From Hymenobacter volaticus (GTDB taxonomy: Bacteria; Bacteroidota; Bacteroidia; Cytophagales; Hymenobacteraceae): a DNA stretch of 64,000 bases. The stretch spans positions 526,001 through 590,000 of the forward strand of contig NZ_CP095061.1 of NCBI RefSeq assembly GCF_022921055.1, given 5' to 3'. A program made the position numbers and the translations under genes. The notes beneath the pieces were generated by a model that ran no database searches, was not told where the DNA came from, and saw only the letters and a program-made list of their open reading frames with translations. This document shows, piece after piece, positions 27,262 to 35,335 of this stretch; the first letter of the stretch is position 1; every line of letters starts with the position of its first letter.

Positions 27262-30200
27262 ATGTGGTCATCTGTATTTCGCGGCGTTGGTCAGCCAATG
27301 CTTGGCATTGGGGCGCTACTGCTGCCGGTTTACCTGTTGGCCCAAACCCCCAAACCCGTTCCGCAAGACTGGCAGGTACGCGGTACGCTGGCCGCCCTCA
27401 ATGATTCCATTCCTAGAGTGCAATCAATAGCCATCGATCAGTTAGTCGAGTGGGAAAAAGATTTTATCCTAGTCAACAAGACTTCGTTATTGATTTCCTG
27501 GATTCAGTCTAAGGACTATTACTTGCAAAAAACAGGGGTTGAAGCTTTGGGCAGGCAACCCAATCTGCCCCAAGCGGTGCTTCAACGCCTAGTTGTTTTG
27601 CTGGAAAGCGAGGATCGTTCTGTTCAATACGCAGCGGTTAAAGTTTTGAGCGGGCAACCCAACCTGCCCCAAGCGGTACTTCAACGCCTAGTTGCCCTGC
27701 TGGAGAGACAAGGTCTTGCTGTTCAGATGAGAGCAATTGAAGCATTGAGCGGGCAACCCAACCTGTCCCAAGCGGTAATTCAACGCCTAGTTGCCTTGCT
27801 GGAAAGCGAGGATCGTTCTGTTCAATACGCAGCAATTGAAGCATTGAGCAGGCAACCCAACCTGTCCCAAGCAGTAATTCAACGTCTGGATGCCTTGCTG
27901 GAAAGCGAGGATCGTTCTCTTCGATTCACAGCGCTTGAAGCTTTGGGCGGGCAACCCAACCTGCCCCAAGCGGTAATTCAACACCTAGTTGCCTTGCTGG
28001 AAAGCGAGGATTTTTCTTTTCGAGAGGAGGTGGGTAAAGCTTTGGGCGGGCAACCCAACCTGCCCCAAGCGGTGCTTCAACGGCTGGATGCCTTGCTGGA
28101 AAGCGAGGATCGTTCTGATCAATATGCAGCAATTGAAGCATTGAGCAGGCAACCCAACCTGCCCCAAGCAGTAATTCAACACCTAGTTGCCTTGCTGGAA
28201 AGCGAGGATAGTCATGTTCAATACGCAGCGGCTAAAGTTTTGGGCTGGAAACCCAACCTGTCCCAAGCGGTAATTCAACGCTTAGTTGCTCTGCTGGAAA
28301 GCGAGGATATCCTTGTTCCATTCGCGGCAGTTGAAGCTTTGGGCAGGCAGCCCAACCTGCCCCAAGCGGTGCTTCAACGGCTAGCTGCCCTGCTGGAAAG
28401 TGAGAATATTTCTATTCAGTTGGAAGCAATTGTGGCTTTGGGCAGGCAACCCAACCTGCCCCAAGCGGTGCTTCAACGCTTAGTTGCCTTGCTAGAAAGC
28501 GAGGATAGTCTTGTTCGATTGAGAGCGGCTGGTGCCCTGGGCAGGCAACCCAACCTGCCCCAAGCGGTGCTTCAACGCTTAGTTGCTCTGCTGGAAAGTG
28601 AGGATATTTCTGTTCGAGAGGTTGCAGCTACAACTTTACGGCAACAAAAACTACCCGTTCAAATCATATCCTGTCATTTATTCAACATTTACGGTGATTC
28701 TAAGGTCGTCGATCTAGCACGTTTCAGAGCGCATTATTCGGGTGGAGGCGATGCGGAAGTGGAAACCCTGCTCCGGTGGATTGGCAAACCAGGAAAAAAT
28801 TGGCCGCTACCTAAGCAACTCAGCGCTCAACAGCGAAAAACAACGCTGGAAGTCTTTGCCAAAGCGTGGCTAGTGACTGCGCCCCACCCCGATATGCGAG
28901 AGGAGTTGGCTTCCCAAATAGAGTTAGTCACTAAATACCTTGATCCGAGCGATGGGGCAGCTTTGCTGGACATTCTGGAAACTCATCAGAAAAATCTTCG
29001 GCTTGCCAAGTCGGAGCACCTAGATACGGTAGCGAATAAAATCGATGAAATCCGCAAGCAGGATAAACTGAGAGAATGGCTGAAAAACGGGTTGCTGGTA
29101 CTGCTGGTTCACCTGGCATTCTGGGTTAGCCTGATTTACGCATACCCAAGAACACTTGGGTTCAGTCACTTTTTTTCTGGAATCCGTGGGTGCGCAAAAT
29201 TGGCGGTTGGGGGTACGTGCAACCAGCCCTCACCAGCATCCCGTTCCTGCGGCGCAAGCTGTTTGAGCCCAAGACCATCCGCGATTCCTTGTTGGCGGAG
29301 GCCCGGCTCGATTCTTTTCAGGAAGAGGGCTACTTCATCGAATCGGAAGTTCGGCCAAAAAATTCGGCTGAGACTCGCCCGTTGCTTGCCGCTTTGTCGG
29401 TCCCGCGGGGACAAGTAGTGTTGCGGGGAGAGTCGGGCCTGGGAAAGACAATGTTCTTGCGCTACCTGGCCAAACGGAGTAAGAACACTACCGTGTTTCT
29501 GGCCGCCGCTCAATGCGCCGAGGGCGTAGTGGAAGCCATTCAGCGCAAACTGTTTGGCTTGGCGGAGGACGCGGATTTTCTGCGCAGCCTGCTCCATAAC
29601 CGGGCAATGGATGTGTACATTGACGGCATCAACGAAGTGGGGCCGGAAACGCGGGTGAAAATTACCAATTTCATTACCCTGTTTTCCCGCACTAACTGCA
29701 TCCTGACCACGCAACCCATCGAATGGACGGTACCGCAGGAAGCCCAGGAATTTGACCTGCAGCCGCTCAAACCAGAAAACATCCACGCGTTGCTGATCAA
29801 GCGCTACGCCGTCTTAGCTGCCGACGATTCGGATGCGCGGCGGGCGGAATACGAAAAGCAGTGCCAGCAATTCGTGGAAGAATCGCTGCGAACGACCTTG
29901 CCGGAAGACGAACGGAGTGGCAACGCTAAGGTCCTGTCCAATCCCATGGATCTGACCATTGTGGCGCAGCTGTTGTTTAACCGCGAAAAACCCAACCTAT
30001 TGGGCTTGCAGCAGGAGTATTACGCATTAATGGAAAGGGATTACCGGCAAACGCATCCGCACAAGCCGGCGGGCTTTCCGCTGGCATCTTTCTCACAATG
30101 CGTTTATCAGATGCGGTTGACCGATCAATTGAACCTGCCATTCGATGAATTCCACGACGAGGCCCAGTGCATGGCCAGACATAAAATGGTGTTTAGTCGC

Positions 30201-30542
30201 ACCTACGAAATCAACGGGGAAGAAAAGGAAGAATGGTATTTTCGGCACGATAAGATTCGGGAGTTCTTCATTGTGCAAACCTTTCTGGCCAACCAGGAAC
30301 GGCAGACCCAACACCTACACGACCCCCGGTTCCGGGGCGTGTACTTTTTGTTGGCCACGCTGCTCCGCCCCGAAGATGCCGGACGCCTTAGAGAAGAAAT
30401 TATCCGGTACGCCGTAAACACCAACGACCACTCGGTGAGCGATGAATTCATTCGCCTGCTCTGGACGCGCAAAGATTTGGTTCCTCAGGCACTTGACAAC
30501 GCGCAGGAGAAGAATGCCCCGCCAGCTTCCAGCAAAGACTAG
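27262..30542 (+). CDS. HEAT-repeat / transmembrane / NACHT NTPase (one frame break)
   Basis: About 1093 residues after adding one T to the seven-T run at 29170-29176. Order of parts: an N-terminal signal or anchor (MLGIGALLLPVYLLAQ, about 13-28); eleven near-identical 33-residue HEAT-like repeats (about 99-461); a helical spacer; a transmembrane segment (LLVLLVHLAFWVSLIYAY, about 615-632); the juxtamembrane phrase HFFFWNPWVRKIGGWGYV created by the repair; then a NACHT-type STAND NTPase with Walker A GESGLGKT (about 722-729), Walker B MDVYIDGINEV and a C-terminal FRHDKIREFF motif. The topology suggests repeats outside the cytoplasm and the NTPase inside. NACHT proteins include anti-phage systems; an envelope-sensing defence role is inference. 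Confidence 0.85.
27556..28644 (+). repeat. Eleven 99-bp tandem repeats encoding HEAT-like units
   Basis: Each unit encodes 33 residues beginning Q-P-N-L-P-Q-A-V (unit 8 begins K-P-N-L-S). The first helix (through L-L-E-S-E-D) is almost invariant in amino acids and nucleotides, whereas positions 21-29 of the second helix differ in nearly every unit. The nucleotide identity of the constant half indicates recent duplication or ongoing homogenisation. Confidence 0.93.
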
Positions 30543-30955
30543 CGCCTTCGCCGGAAGCTGGCGGTACACGAATGAGTCCCGTGTGAGATTGCCAGCTGGG
30601 TGGAGAAATCTGGTTTTCGAGGTCAAGAGCCTTGGGAACCCCGACGAGGCCCGGGGCAACCGGTTCCACTGCTTGCACTGCGGCCACGAGTTCAAGTATG
30701 GGCTTTTCGTGAAACCAAGTAAGTAGCATAATTACAGCGGTTTCCAGGTTCGTGTACATGGCGCACCCGGTCCCACCGCCCTAATAAGGGATGTTTGCAT
30801 TTGAGAAACATAATTTCCTTTGTAGAAAGCTTAATCTATTCCATCGCGAATACACCACTTTATGGCTTTGCTGTTACGCAATTTATTAATCAGACGATAG
30901 AGAAGTATGTTAATGGCCATCCAATCTAGCCAGCTCTTTCATACAACAAGATCAG
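30543..30955. other. Mostly non-coding stretch with a possible 47-codon frame
   Basis: 413 bases after the NACHT gene. A short frame from GTG 30583 to 30726 encodes a basic peptide with one C-L-H-C pair (RFHCLHCGHEFKYG), possibly the end of a lost zinc-ribbon gene. The rest, to 30955, shows nothing recognisable. Confidence 0.35.
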
Positions 30956-30985
30956 GTGTTCGGAAAAGAGTTCTTTTTCGAACAC
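30956..30985. promoter_or_regulatory. Palindrome upstream of the HEPN-like gene (operator candidate)
   Basis: A 30-base imperfect palindrome with arms GTGTTCGgAAAAGA and TcTTTTTCGAACAC-like sequence. Its outer half-site TTCGAACAC (30977-30985) recurs at 31049-31057, just before the HEPN-like gene. It may be an operator; alternatively, with the T run that follows, it may act as a terminator for upstream transcription. Confidence 0.5.
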
Positions 30986-31001
30986 TTTTTGCACCCATGC
31001 T

Positions 31002-31038
31002 AACACCCCCAAAAACGCTGGTTTTTGGGGGTGTTTTT
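31002..31038 (+). terminator. Strong hairpin before the HEPN-like gene
   Basis: AACACCCCCAAAAAC and GTTTTTGGGGGTGTT arms, a four-base loop and a T run. It insulates the next gene from upstream transcription. Confidence 0.8.
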
Positions 31039-31048
31039 CAATAGGTAA

Positions 31049-31057
31049 TTCGAACAC
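31049..31057 (+). promoter_or_regulatory. TTCGAACAC half-site in the HEPN-like gene leader
   Basis: Same nine bases as the right arm of the palindrome at 30956-30985, 34 bases before the start codon at 31091. Its position suits repression of this promoter. Confidence 0.4.
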
Positions 31058-31090
31058 CTATATTCGACCTTCGTATTTGTAGTTTATAAA

Positions 31091-31852
31091 ATGACAGTTG
31101 ATCAAGACACACTGGAGCGCCTTAAACACCTCGCTACTTCAGCCGCTACTGATGGTAGACCAACAGAAGAGGATGAAAAAGAATTTGTCAGTATTCGAAA
31201 AGCGCTTTTAGCGAGAGTAGAATTCCAAGACAAATTACCAGCGTTTGTTCGTAATTGTACCAATCTGAAGGAAGTCCGCAGTGACATACAGACATTGGGC
31301 AATTATGCTACCAGGAGAGAGCACATTCGTAGTGCAATTGGGCTGCTTCTAGGTGCCGAGGCTGTAAAGCCTGACCCATTTCAGCAAGTTTTAGCAGTTA
31401 CAGACCTGTCAAAACTAGTTATTCTCCCGCTAGACATTCAGGAGAAGGGCAAGCAGGGCGCAGATTGCTTTGTTTATCTTTTTTGTATAGAAAATTCGAT
31501 AAGAGAATTTATGATTCATGTAGGGATGACAGAAACAGTTAACGTTCCTAAGGGCGTACAGAGAAAAATAGATGATCGTAAAAGCTCCGAGACTATTCGT
31601 AAGTATTTGCCAGTTAGAGGATCATCGGATGTCTATTACTGTGACTTTATAGAATTAGCTGACATAGTACGAGCAAATTGGAGTGTGTTTACAAGGTACT
31701 TTCCAGGTAGAGACGAACATTGGTTTACCAATATGATGAAGCAACTCTACGAAGTGCGGTTACTTATTGGTCATAATAGTGCAGTAGGGGCAAGTGAGCT
31801 ACAATTTTTAGATGTTTTTTATAAGATAATAATGACTTCTCTAAAAGTATGA
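31091..31852 (+). CDS. HEPN-like domain protein (R-x4-H motif)
   Basis: A 253-residue soluble protein. The N-terminal third is helical and charged, and the middle has a mixed alpha/beta stretch (KLVILPLDIQEKGKQGADCFVYLF). The C-terminal 80 residues are helical: YCDFIELADIVRANWSVFTRYF, then the segment containing Y-E-V-R-L-L-I-G-H-N. The R-L-L-I-G-H sequence is an R-x4-H motif preceded by a long helix, as in Swt1/Abi-type HEPN RNases, which are frequent toxins or effectors in conflict systems. The assignment rests on this motif and the predicted helices. It is followed after four bases by a serine recombinase and is probably co-transcribed with it. Confidence 0.6.
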   Translation: MTVDQDTLERLKHLATSAATDGRPTEEDEKEFVSIRKALLARVEFQDKLPAFVRNCTNLKEVRSDIQTLGNYATRREHIRSAIGLLLGAEAVKPDPFQQVLAVTDLSKLVILPLDIQEKGKQGADCFVYLFCIENSIREFMIHVGMTETVNVPKGVQRKIDDRKSSETIRKYLPVRGSSDVYYCDFIELADIVRANWSVFTRYFPGRDEHWFTNMMKQLYEVRLLIGHNSAVGASELQFLDVFYKIIMTSLKV

Positions 31853-31856
31853 TTGA

Positions 31857-32474
31857 ATGCGAGTAGCACTTTATGCCCGTATGTCGACGGCCGACAAGGA
31901 TCAGGATCCGGAAAACCAGTTGATCATCCTGCGGCGGGAAGCCGAGCGGGCGGGCGATGTGGTGTATAAAGAATACCTTGATAAGGACTCGGGCCGCAAG
32001 AGTAGTCGGAAAGCTTTTCAGATGATGCTAGCCGACGCCAGCAAGCGCCGATTTGACCTCGTACGCGTGTGGGACTTAAGCCGCTTTAGCAGAGAAGGGA
32101 TTGAGAAGGTATTCGAGCACACGTCGTTACTGGAGCAGTGCGGTGTGAGCTTCTGGAGCTACTCGGAACCCATGCTAAATACCGCCGGGCCAATGAAGGA
32201 TTTTATGAAAGCCGTGCTCAGCTGGGCTGCCGGCTATTACAGCGAGCGGCTAAGTGAAAATGTGAAGAACGGCTTGGCCCGGAAGAAGAGTCAGGCAGCC
32301 GCGAAAGGGGAGGAGTACGTGCACGGCCGCCGGGCACTGGCGCCGGAACTCGTGGCGGAAATACGCCGGCTGCAGGGCGAGGGTCTGAGCCTGCGCAAGA
32401 TCAGTGCTGCTACGCGTGTGCCAGTAGGTACGCTGCACAAGTACCTAGTGAGGGAGATGGTTAAAACTGAATAA
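31857..32474 (+). CDS. Small serine recombinase, second copy in the island
   Basis: A 205-residue resolvase-family protein: RVALYARMSTADKDQDPENQL (catalytic serine in A-R-M-S-T), SRKAFQMMLADASKRRFDLVRVWDLSRFSREG, an E-helix region (GYYSERLSENVKNGLARKKS) and a C-terminal HTH (GLSLRKISAATRVPVGTLHKYL). It is only distantly similar to the copy at 25516. It starts four bases after the HEPN-like stop, implying one transcript. Its role is unknown; it could move or invert the neighbouring module. Confidence 0.9.
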   Translation: MRVALYARMSTADKDQDPENQLIILRREAERAGDVVYKEYLDKDSGRKSSRKAFQMMLADASKRRFDLVRVWDLSRFSREGIEKVFEHTSLLEQCGVSFWSYSEPMLNTAGPMKDFMKAVLSWAAGYYSERLSENVKNGLARKKSQAAAKGEEYVHGRRALAPELVAEIRRLQGEGLSLRKISAATRVPVGTLHKYLVREMVKTE

Positions 32475-32599
32475 GCCTGATATAAAAGTCGTTAATTAAG
32501 GCTCCTATCCTGCCCCAAATCTGCCTCCATTTCATATAAATATGGGTATACAGTAACTAAACAACAAGTAGATGTTTCCGGGTGGGAACGTGATTTTTA

Positions 32600-33883
32600 T
32601 TAAGCTACGACCGCCATTCTGACTTCATTCTGATCATCAAGCATACGAATGGCCTCGCACTTCATGTCGTCGTCCACGTGCACGTACTTCAGAGTAGTGC
32701 TGATCTTCCCATGATCCAGTAGCGTCTGAAGCACCTCAATCTTACCACCCCGCCTAATAAACTCAGTAGCGAATGTTTCGCGGCCAATGTGGTGGTGCAG
32801 ATCCGTTTCAATTTCTAACTCTTTGGCTATAGCTTTCAGAGTGCGGTTAGAATACTGATCGGCATAGGAGTGAAAGCCTACGCAGCCTTCCTCCAAGCGC
32901 GAGTCCTCGAGATAGCTTATTGCTTCCTTGGTAAGAGGCAGCATCATCTCCTTTAATTTCTTGTCGTAGGTTTTCTGAATTTGGAAAGTGAGCTCTTATC
33001 CTTGGAGCTTGGCCGCGTGCAGGTTTTTCAAATCGCCTAGGCGGAGGCTGGAGCAGCAGCTGAAGAGGAAGCGTTGCAAGATGCGACGGCGGGCTGAGCC
33101 TACAGGCAGTTGTGTGTAGTACACCTTCAGCTTGTGCAGCTCGGCTGGTTTCAATGGTTTCCAATTACCCTCTACCGACTTGTTCTTAAAATGCACATAG
33201 GGGTCTTCGAAGCGAACTCGATCCTTGCGTGCTAGTGCTAGGTACGCTTTGATGTCCTTGTGCCGCCCCCAGCGCGTATTTATTCCCTTCAAGTGCTTGA
33301 GTAGGTAGGCGTGAAAGTCATCTACCAGTTTGGCGTTAATACTATAAAAGGGGATGCTTGTCCGAAATTTCCGCAGGCAGTTGAGTGTGCTGGTGTGGTT
33401 CTTCCGAGTAATGTCAGTAATGCCTTCCCGATGACCTTTGCCTTTGCGAAAGCGTTCTGAGATTTTCGCTTCCATATAAGCCACAAAGTCCTTTTTGCTC
33501 GCTTCGGTATTATAGTCCAGTAGGAAGGTCTCACTGGTAACGGGCTGCTCCGTCAGCCGGAGGTTGACAAACACGTCGTTGGCTTTGCTCCTAGCCTTAC
33601 CAATAATCAGGTTGGTATCCTTCGCCTTCTCTTCCAGGTACTCGATGGTGCCACCAGCCCACGCAATGGCCGTACTCAGCACCTGCTCATAGCCTGGAAG
33701 GCGGCCCTTCTTAGGTTGAAAGGTTAAACACAGGCCTTTTTTCTCGTCAAATAGTTCGGGCCACCAAGCGATGCCGAGGCCCAGTGGGTGCGGCTTGCGG
33801 CGAATCACCACTTGAAGCAGGATTTGACAGGTGCCATCTTGGCGAGCGGGGCGACGAAGCTTGATAGCGGCTGAATAATGCAT
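32600..33883 (-). pseudogene. Tyrosine integrase with in-frame stop codon
   Basis: A 428-codon frame interrupted by TAA at 32996-32998. The part before it has an N-terminal arm-binding domain (AIKLRRPARQDGTCQILLQVV), the SAM-like core-binding domain and the start of the catalytic domain with S-C-C-S-S-L-R-L-G-D-L (first catalytic arginine). After the stop the same frame continues as ELTFQIQKTYDKKL, then H-H-H-I-G-R-E-T-F-A-T-E-F (His-x-x-Arg) and L-K-Y-V-H-V (tyrosine). Unlike the other breaks here, this is a nonsense codon and not a frame shift, so the gene is probably dead unless the residue was misread. It is distinct from the terminal integrase at 39428. Confidence 0.8.
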
Positions 33884-33925
33884 CAGTGAATTGTTGCTAA
33901 GCAGTTGCTAAGCGCCCATATGCCA

Positions 33926-33979
33926 AAAGCCGAAAAAGCGGCCTCTCCAATTGCTTGGAAAGGCCCCTTTTTCGGCTTT
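33926..33979. terminator. Long hairpin between integrase relics
   Basis: Arms AAAGCCGAAAAAGCGGCC and GGCCCCTTTTTCGGCTTT, with an inner TCCAA/TTGGA pairing and an ATTGC-like loop. It resembles the terminator that follows a tRNA gene read on the minus strand, see the tRNA-like fragment beside it. Confidence 0.7.
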
Positions 33980-34002
33980 CAACGCTATTTGCGCTTACTA
34001 AG

Positions 34003-34026
34003 TACCCAGAGCCGGAGTCGAACCGC
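34003..34026 (-). other. tRNA 3'-end-like fragment (old attachment site candidate)
   Basis: Read on the minus strand: GCGGTTCGACTCCGGCTCTG then GGTAC, which looks like the T-loop, T-stem 3' strand and acceptor 3' strand of a tRNA. The 5' T-stem strand does not pair fully, as expected for a recombined att site. It lies between an integrase tail (34042) and a terminator-like hairpin (33979), the arrangement seen at the right end of the present island. Confidence 0.45.
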
Positions 34027-34041
34027 TACATTATGGGCTTC

Positions 34042-34263
34042 TCACCCCCACGCTTTTTCCATCTGCACCTTCTTCTGTGCATCAGCCACCTTGGCGTAGC
34101 GCATTAGCGTCTTGAGGTCTTTATGAGTGGTAAATTTCTGAAGTACTTCTATAGGCATCCCGCGTTCTAGGCTCTGAGTCACAAAGGTGCGCCGGCGTGT
34201 ATGAGAGGATAGGAGGTCATGTGGGTCTAGCTCCTCCCCGTTAATGGCATAGTTAAGGCCCAT
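34042..34263 (-). pseudogene. Integrase C-terminal remnant, near-identical to the terminal integrase
   Basis: Encodes the last 73 residues of a tyrosine integrase, with the catalytic H-T-R-R-R-T-F block and M-R-Y-A tyrosine, then stops at 34042. From 34042 to 34195 it is base-for-base identical to 39428-39581, the 3' end of the intact integrase, while the sequence further 5' differs. It is a relic of a second integrase or the product of recombination with the first. Confidence 0.88.
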
Positions 34264-34560
34264 TTATGTACAACCTGAGTTTTAACGAAGCTGCTGTCTA
34301 TGAAAATAGTATTAAAAATTAGGAGTGTATTTATAAAATTATTAAATTAAACATCATGCAAGTGAAACAACAAGCTCCTTTCTAGCATACCTCAGTTAAT
34401 GAACTGGCTATGTGCTATTGGCTTTGAAAAGTTTTACGTAAACGATTTTTTGAATTCGTAATCTCTTATGCTATCTAGTTTCTATTTCTTGCTATTATAT
34501 ATGTGGTTCCCTTCTATTATTTCTACAGAGGGAACACATTCTTTTTCTAGAACAATATTT
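34264..34560. other. AT-rich stretch before the CHAT module
   Basis: About 300 AT-rich bases with no supported gene. A plus-strand frame is open from 34468, but a start at ATG 34561 is preferred for the next gene. Composition changes sharply here from the GC-rich part of the island. Confidence 0.4.
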
Positions 34561-34875
34561 ATGAAGAATCATAAAACAGATTCTGATAGTCTTAATAAAG
34601 TTTTTACTACTTACGCTACTAACAAATTAAATAAAGCCAGAGCCGAATTGGGTTCAAATGAAGTTTATCTAAAGCAATATATTAAACAGGGGGTTGAGCA
34701 GCTAGATAAGGATAATGCCAGTGATAAAAAAGTTGAGGAAGCTAAAAAACATTTAGGGAGGTTTATTGATGAGCTCATTCTGCAAGGAGAGCCGACTCGT
34801 GGTAATGTAAAGATCCGCAAAGCCTCATTTGATAGGACAAAAAAGAAAATTTGTCCATTATATCCTTTTTGCTGA
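34561..34875 (+). CDS. Small charged protein with CPLYPFC C-terminus
   Basis: A 104-residue protein starting at ATG 34561 (MKNHKTDSDSL), mostly long charged helices with no membrane segment, ending in I-C-P-L-Y-P-F-C. The frame is open back to 34468, which would add a hydrophobic 31-residue N-terminus, but the later ATG gives a soluble protein and is preferred. Its stop TGA shares a base with the next ATG (TGATG, 34873-34877), so the two genes are translationally coupled. The cysteine-bracketed terminal motif is unusual and could be a zinc site, a membrane-active tail or a cleavage target. I do not know the family. Confidence 0.6.
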   Translation: MKNHKTDSDSLNKVFTTYATNKLNKARAELGSNEVYLKQYIKQGVEQLDKDNASDKKVEEAKKHLGRFIDELILQGEPTRGNVKIRKASFDRTKKKICPLYPFC

Positions 34876-35279
34876 TGAACGATATTTTGGATCCGCAATT
34901 ACAATTGGCTTTCTCATATGCAAATGACTTAGCTAAGCAAATTATATCGTTAAGTACTGGGATCCTAGCACTAACGATAACGTTTAACAAAGATGTTTTT
35001 GCTTCTGGTTCAAGACGAGCAATTCGGTATATCATAGCAGCTTGGATTTTACTACTTATTTCTATTGTCTGTGGCATTTGGAGCTTGATGGCCTTAACAG
35101 GGACTTTAGCGCAGCCGTTAGAGGGCAATTATGTGAATCGCCCTCTTAGTATCGGTTTTAATGCTCGATTCCCTGCTGCGTTACAGATTTTATTTTTTTT
35201 ATTTGGTATCGCTCTGATTATTATTCACGGAATTTTCTCGTTTGGGTCTCAATCTTCACAAGATCAAACTCCTAAGTAA
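34875..35279 (+). CDS. Three-helix membrane protein coupled to the CHAT module
   Basis: A 134-residue protein with an amphipathic N-terminus (DPQLQLAFSYANDLAKQ) followed by hydrophobic segments at about residues 25-40 (IISLSTGILALTITF), 55-78 (YIIAAWILLLISIVCGIWSLMAL) and 103-124 (ALQILFFLFGIALIIIHGIF). Small proteins of this kind occur next to conflict-system enzymes as candidate membrane effectors; here that is inference. Start ATG 34875 overlaps the preceding stop. AT-rich like its neighbours. Confidence 0.65.
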   Translation: MNDILDPQLQLAFSYANDLAKQIISLSTGILALTITFNKDVFASGSRRAIRYIIAAWILLLISIVCGIWSLMALTGTLAQPLEGNYVNRPLSIGFNARFPAALQILFFLFGIALIIIHGIFSFGSQSSQDQTPK

Positions 35280-35335
35280 TTATAACTTGACATTTGCATC
35301 TGCTGCCAATTGTGCTATACCTTAATGTAGTAGCT

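Noticed and set aside
27556..28644. Regular direct repeats resembling a CRISPR array
   Set aside because: The period is 99 bp with no unique spacers, and the repeats are in one long coding frame with HEAT-like periodicity.
29170..29176. Programmed ribosomal frameshift joining HEAT and NACHT halves
   Set aside because: No downstream stem-loop is seen, and the break has the same direction and form as the many run-length breaks. Kept only as a low-level possibility.
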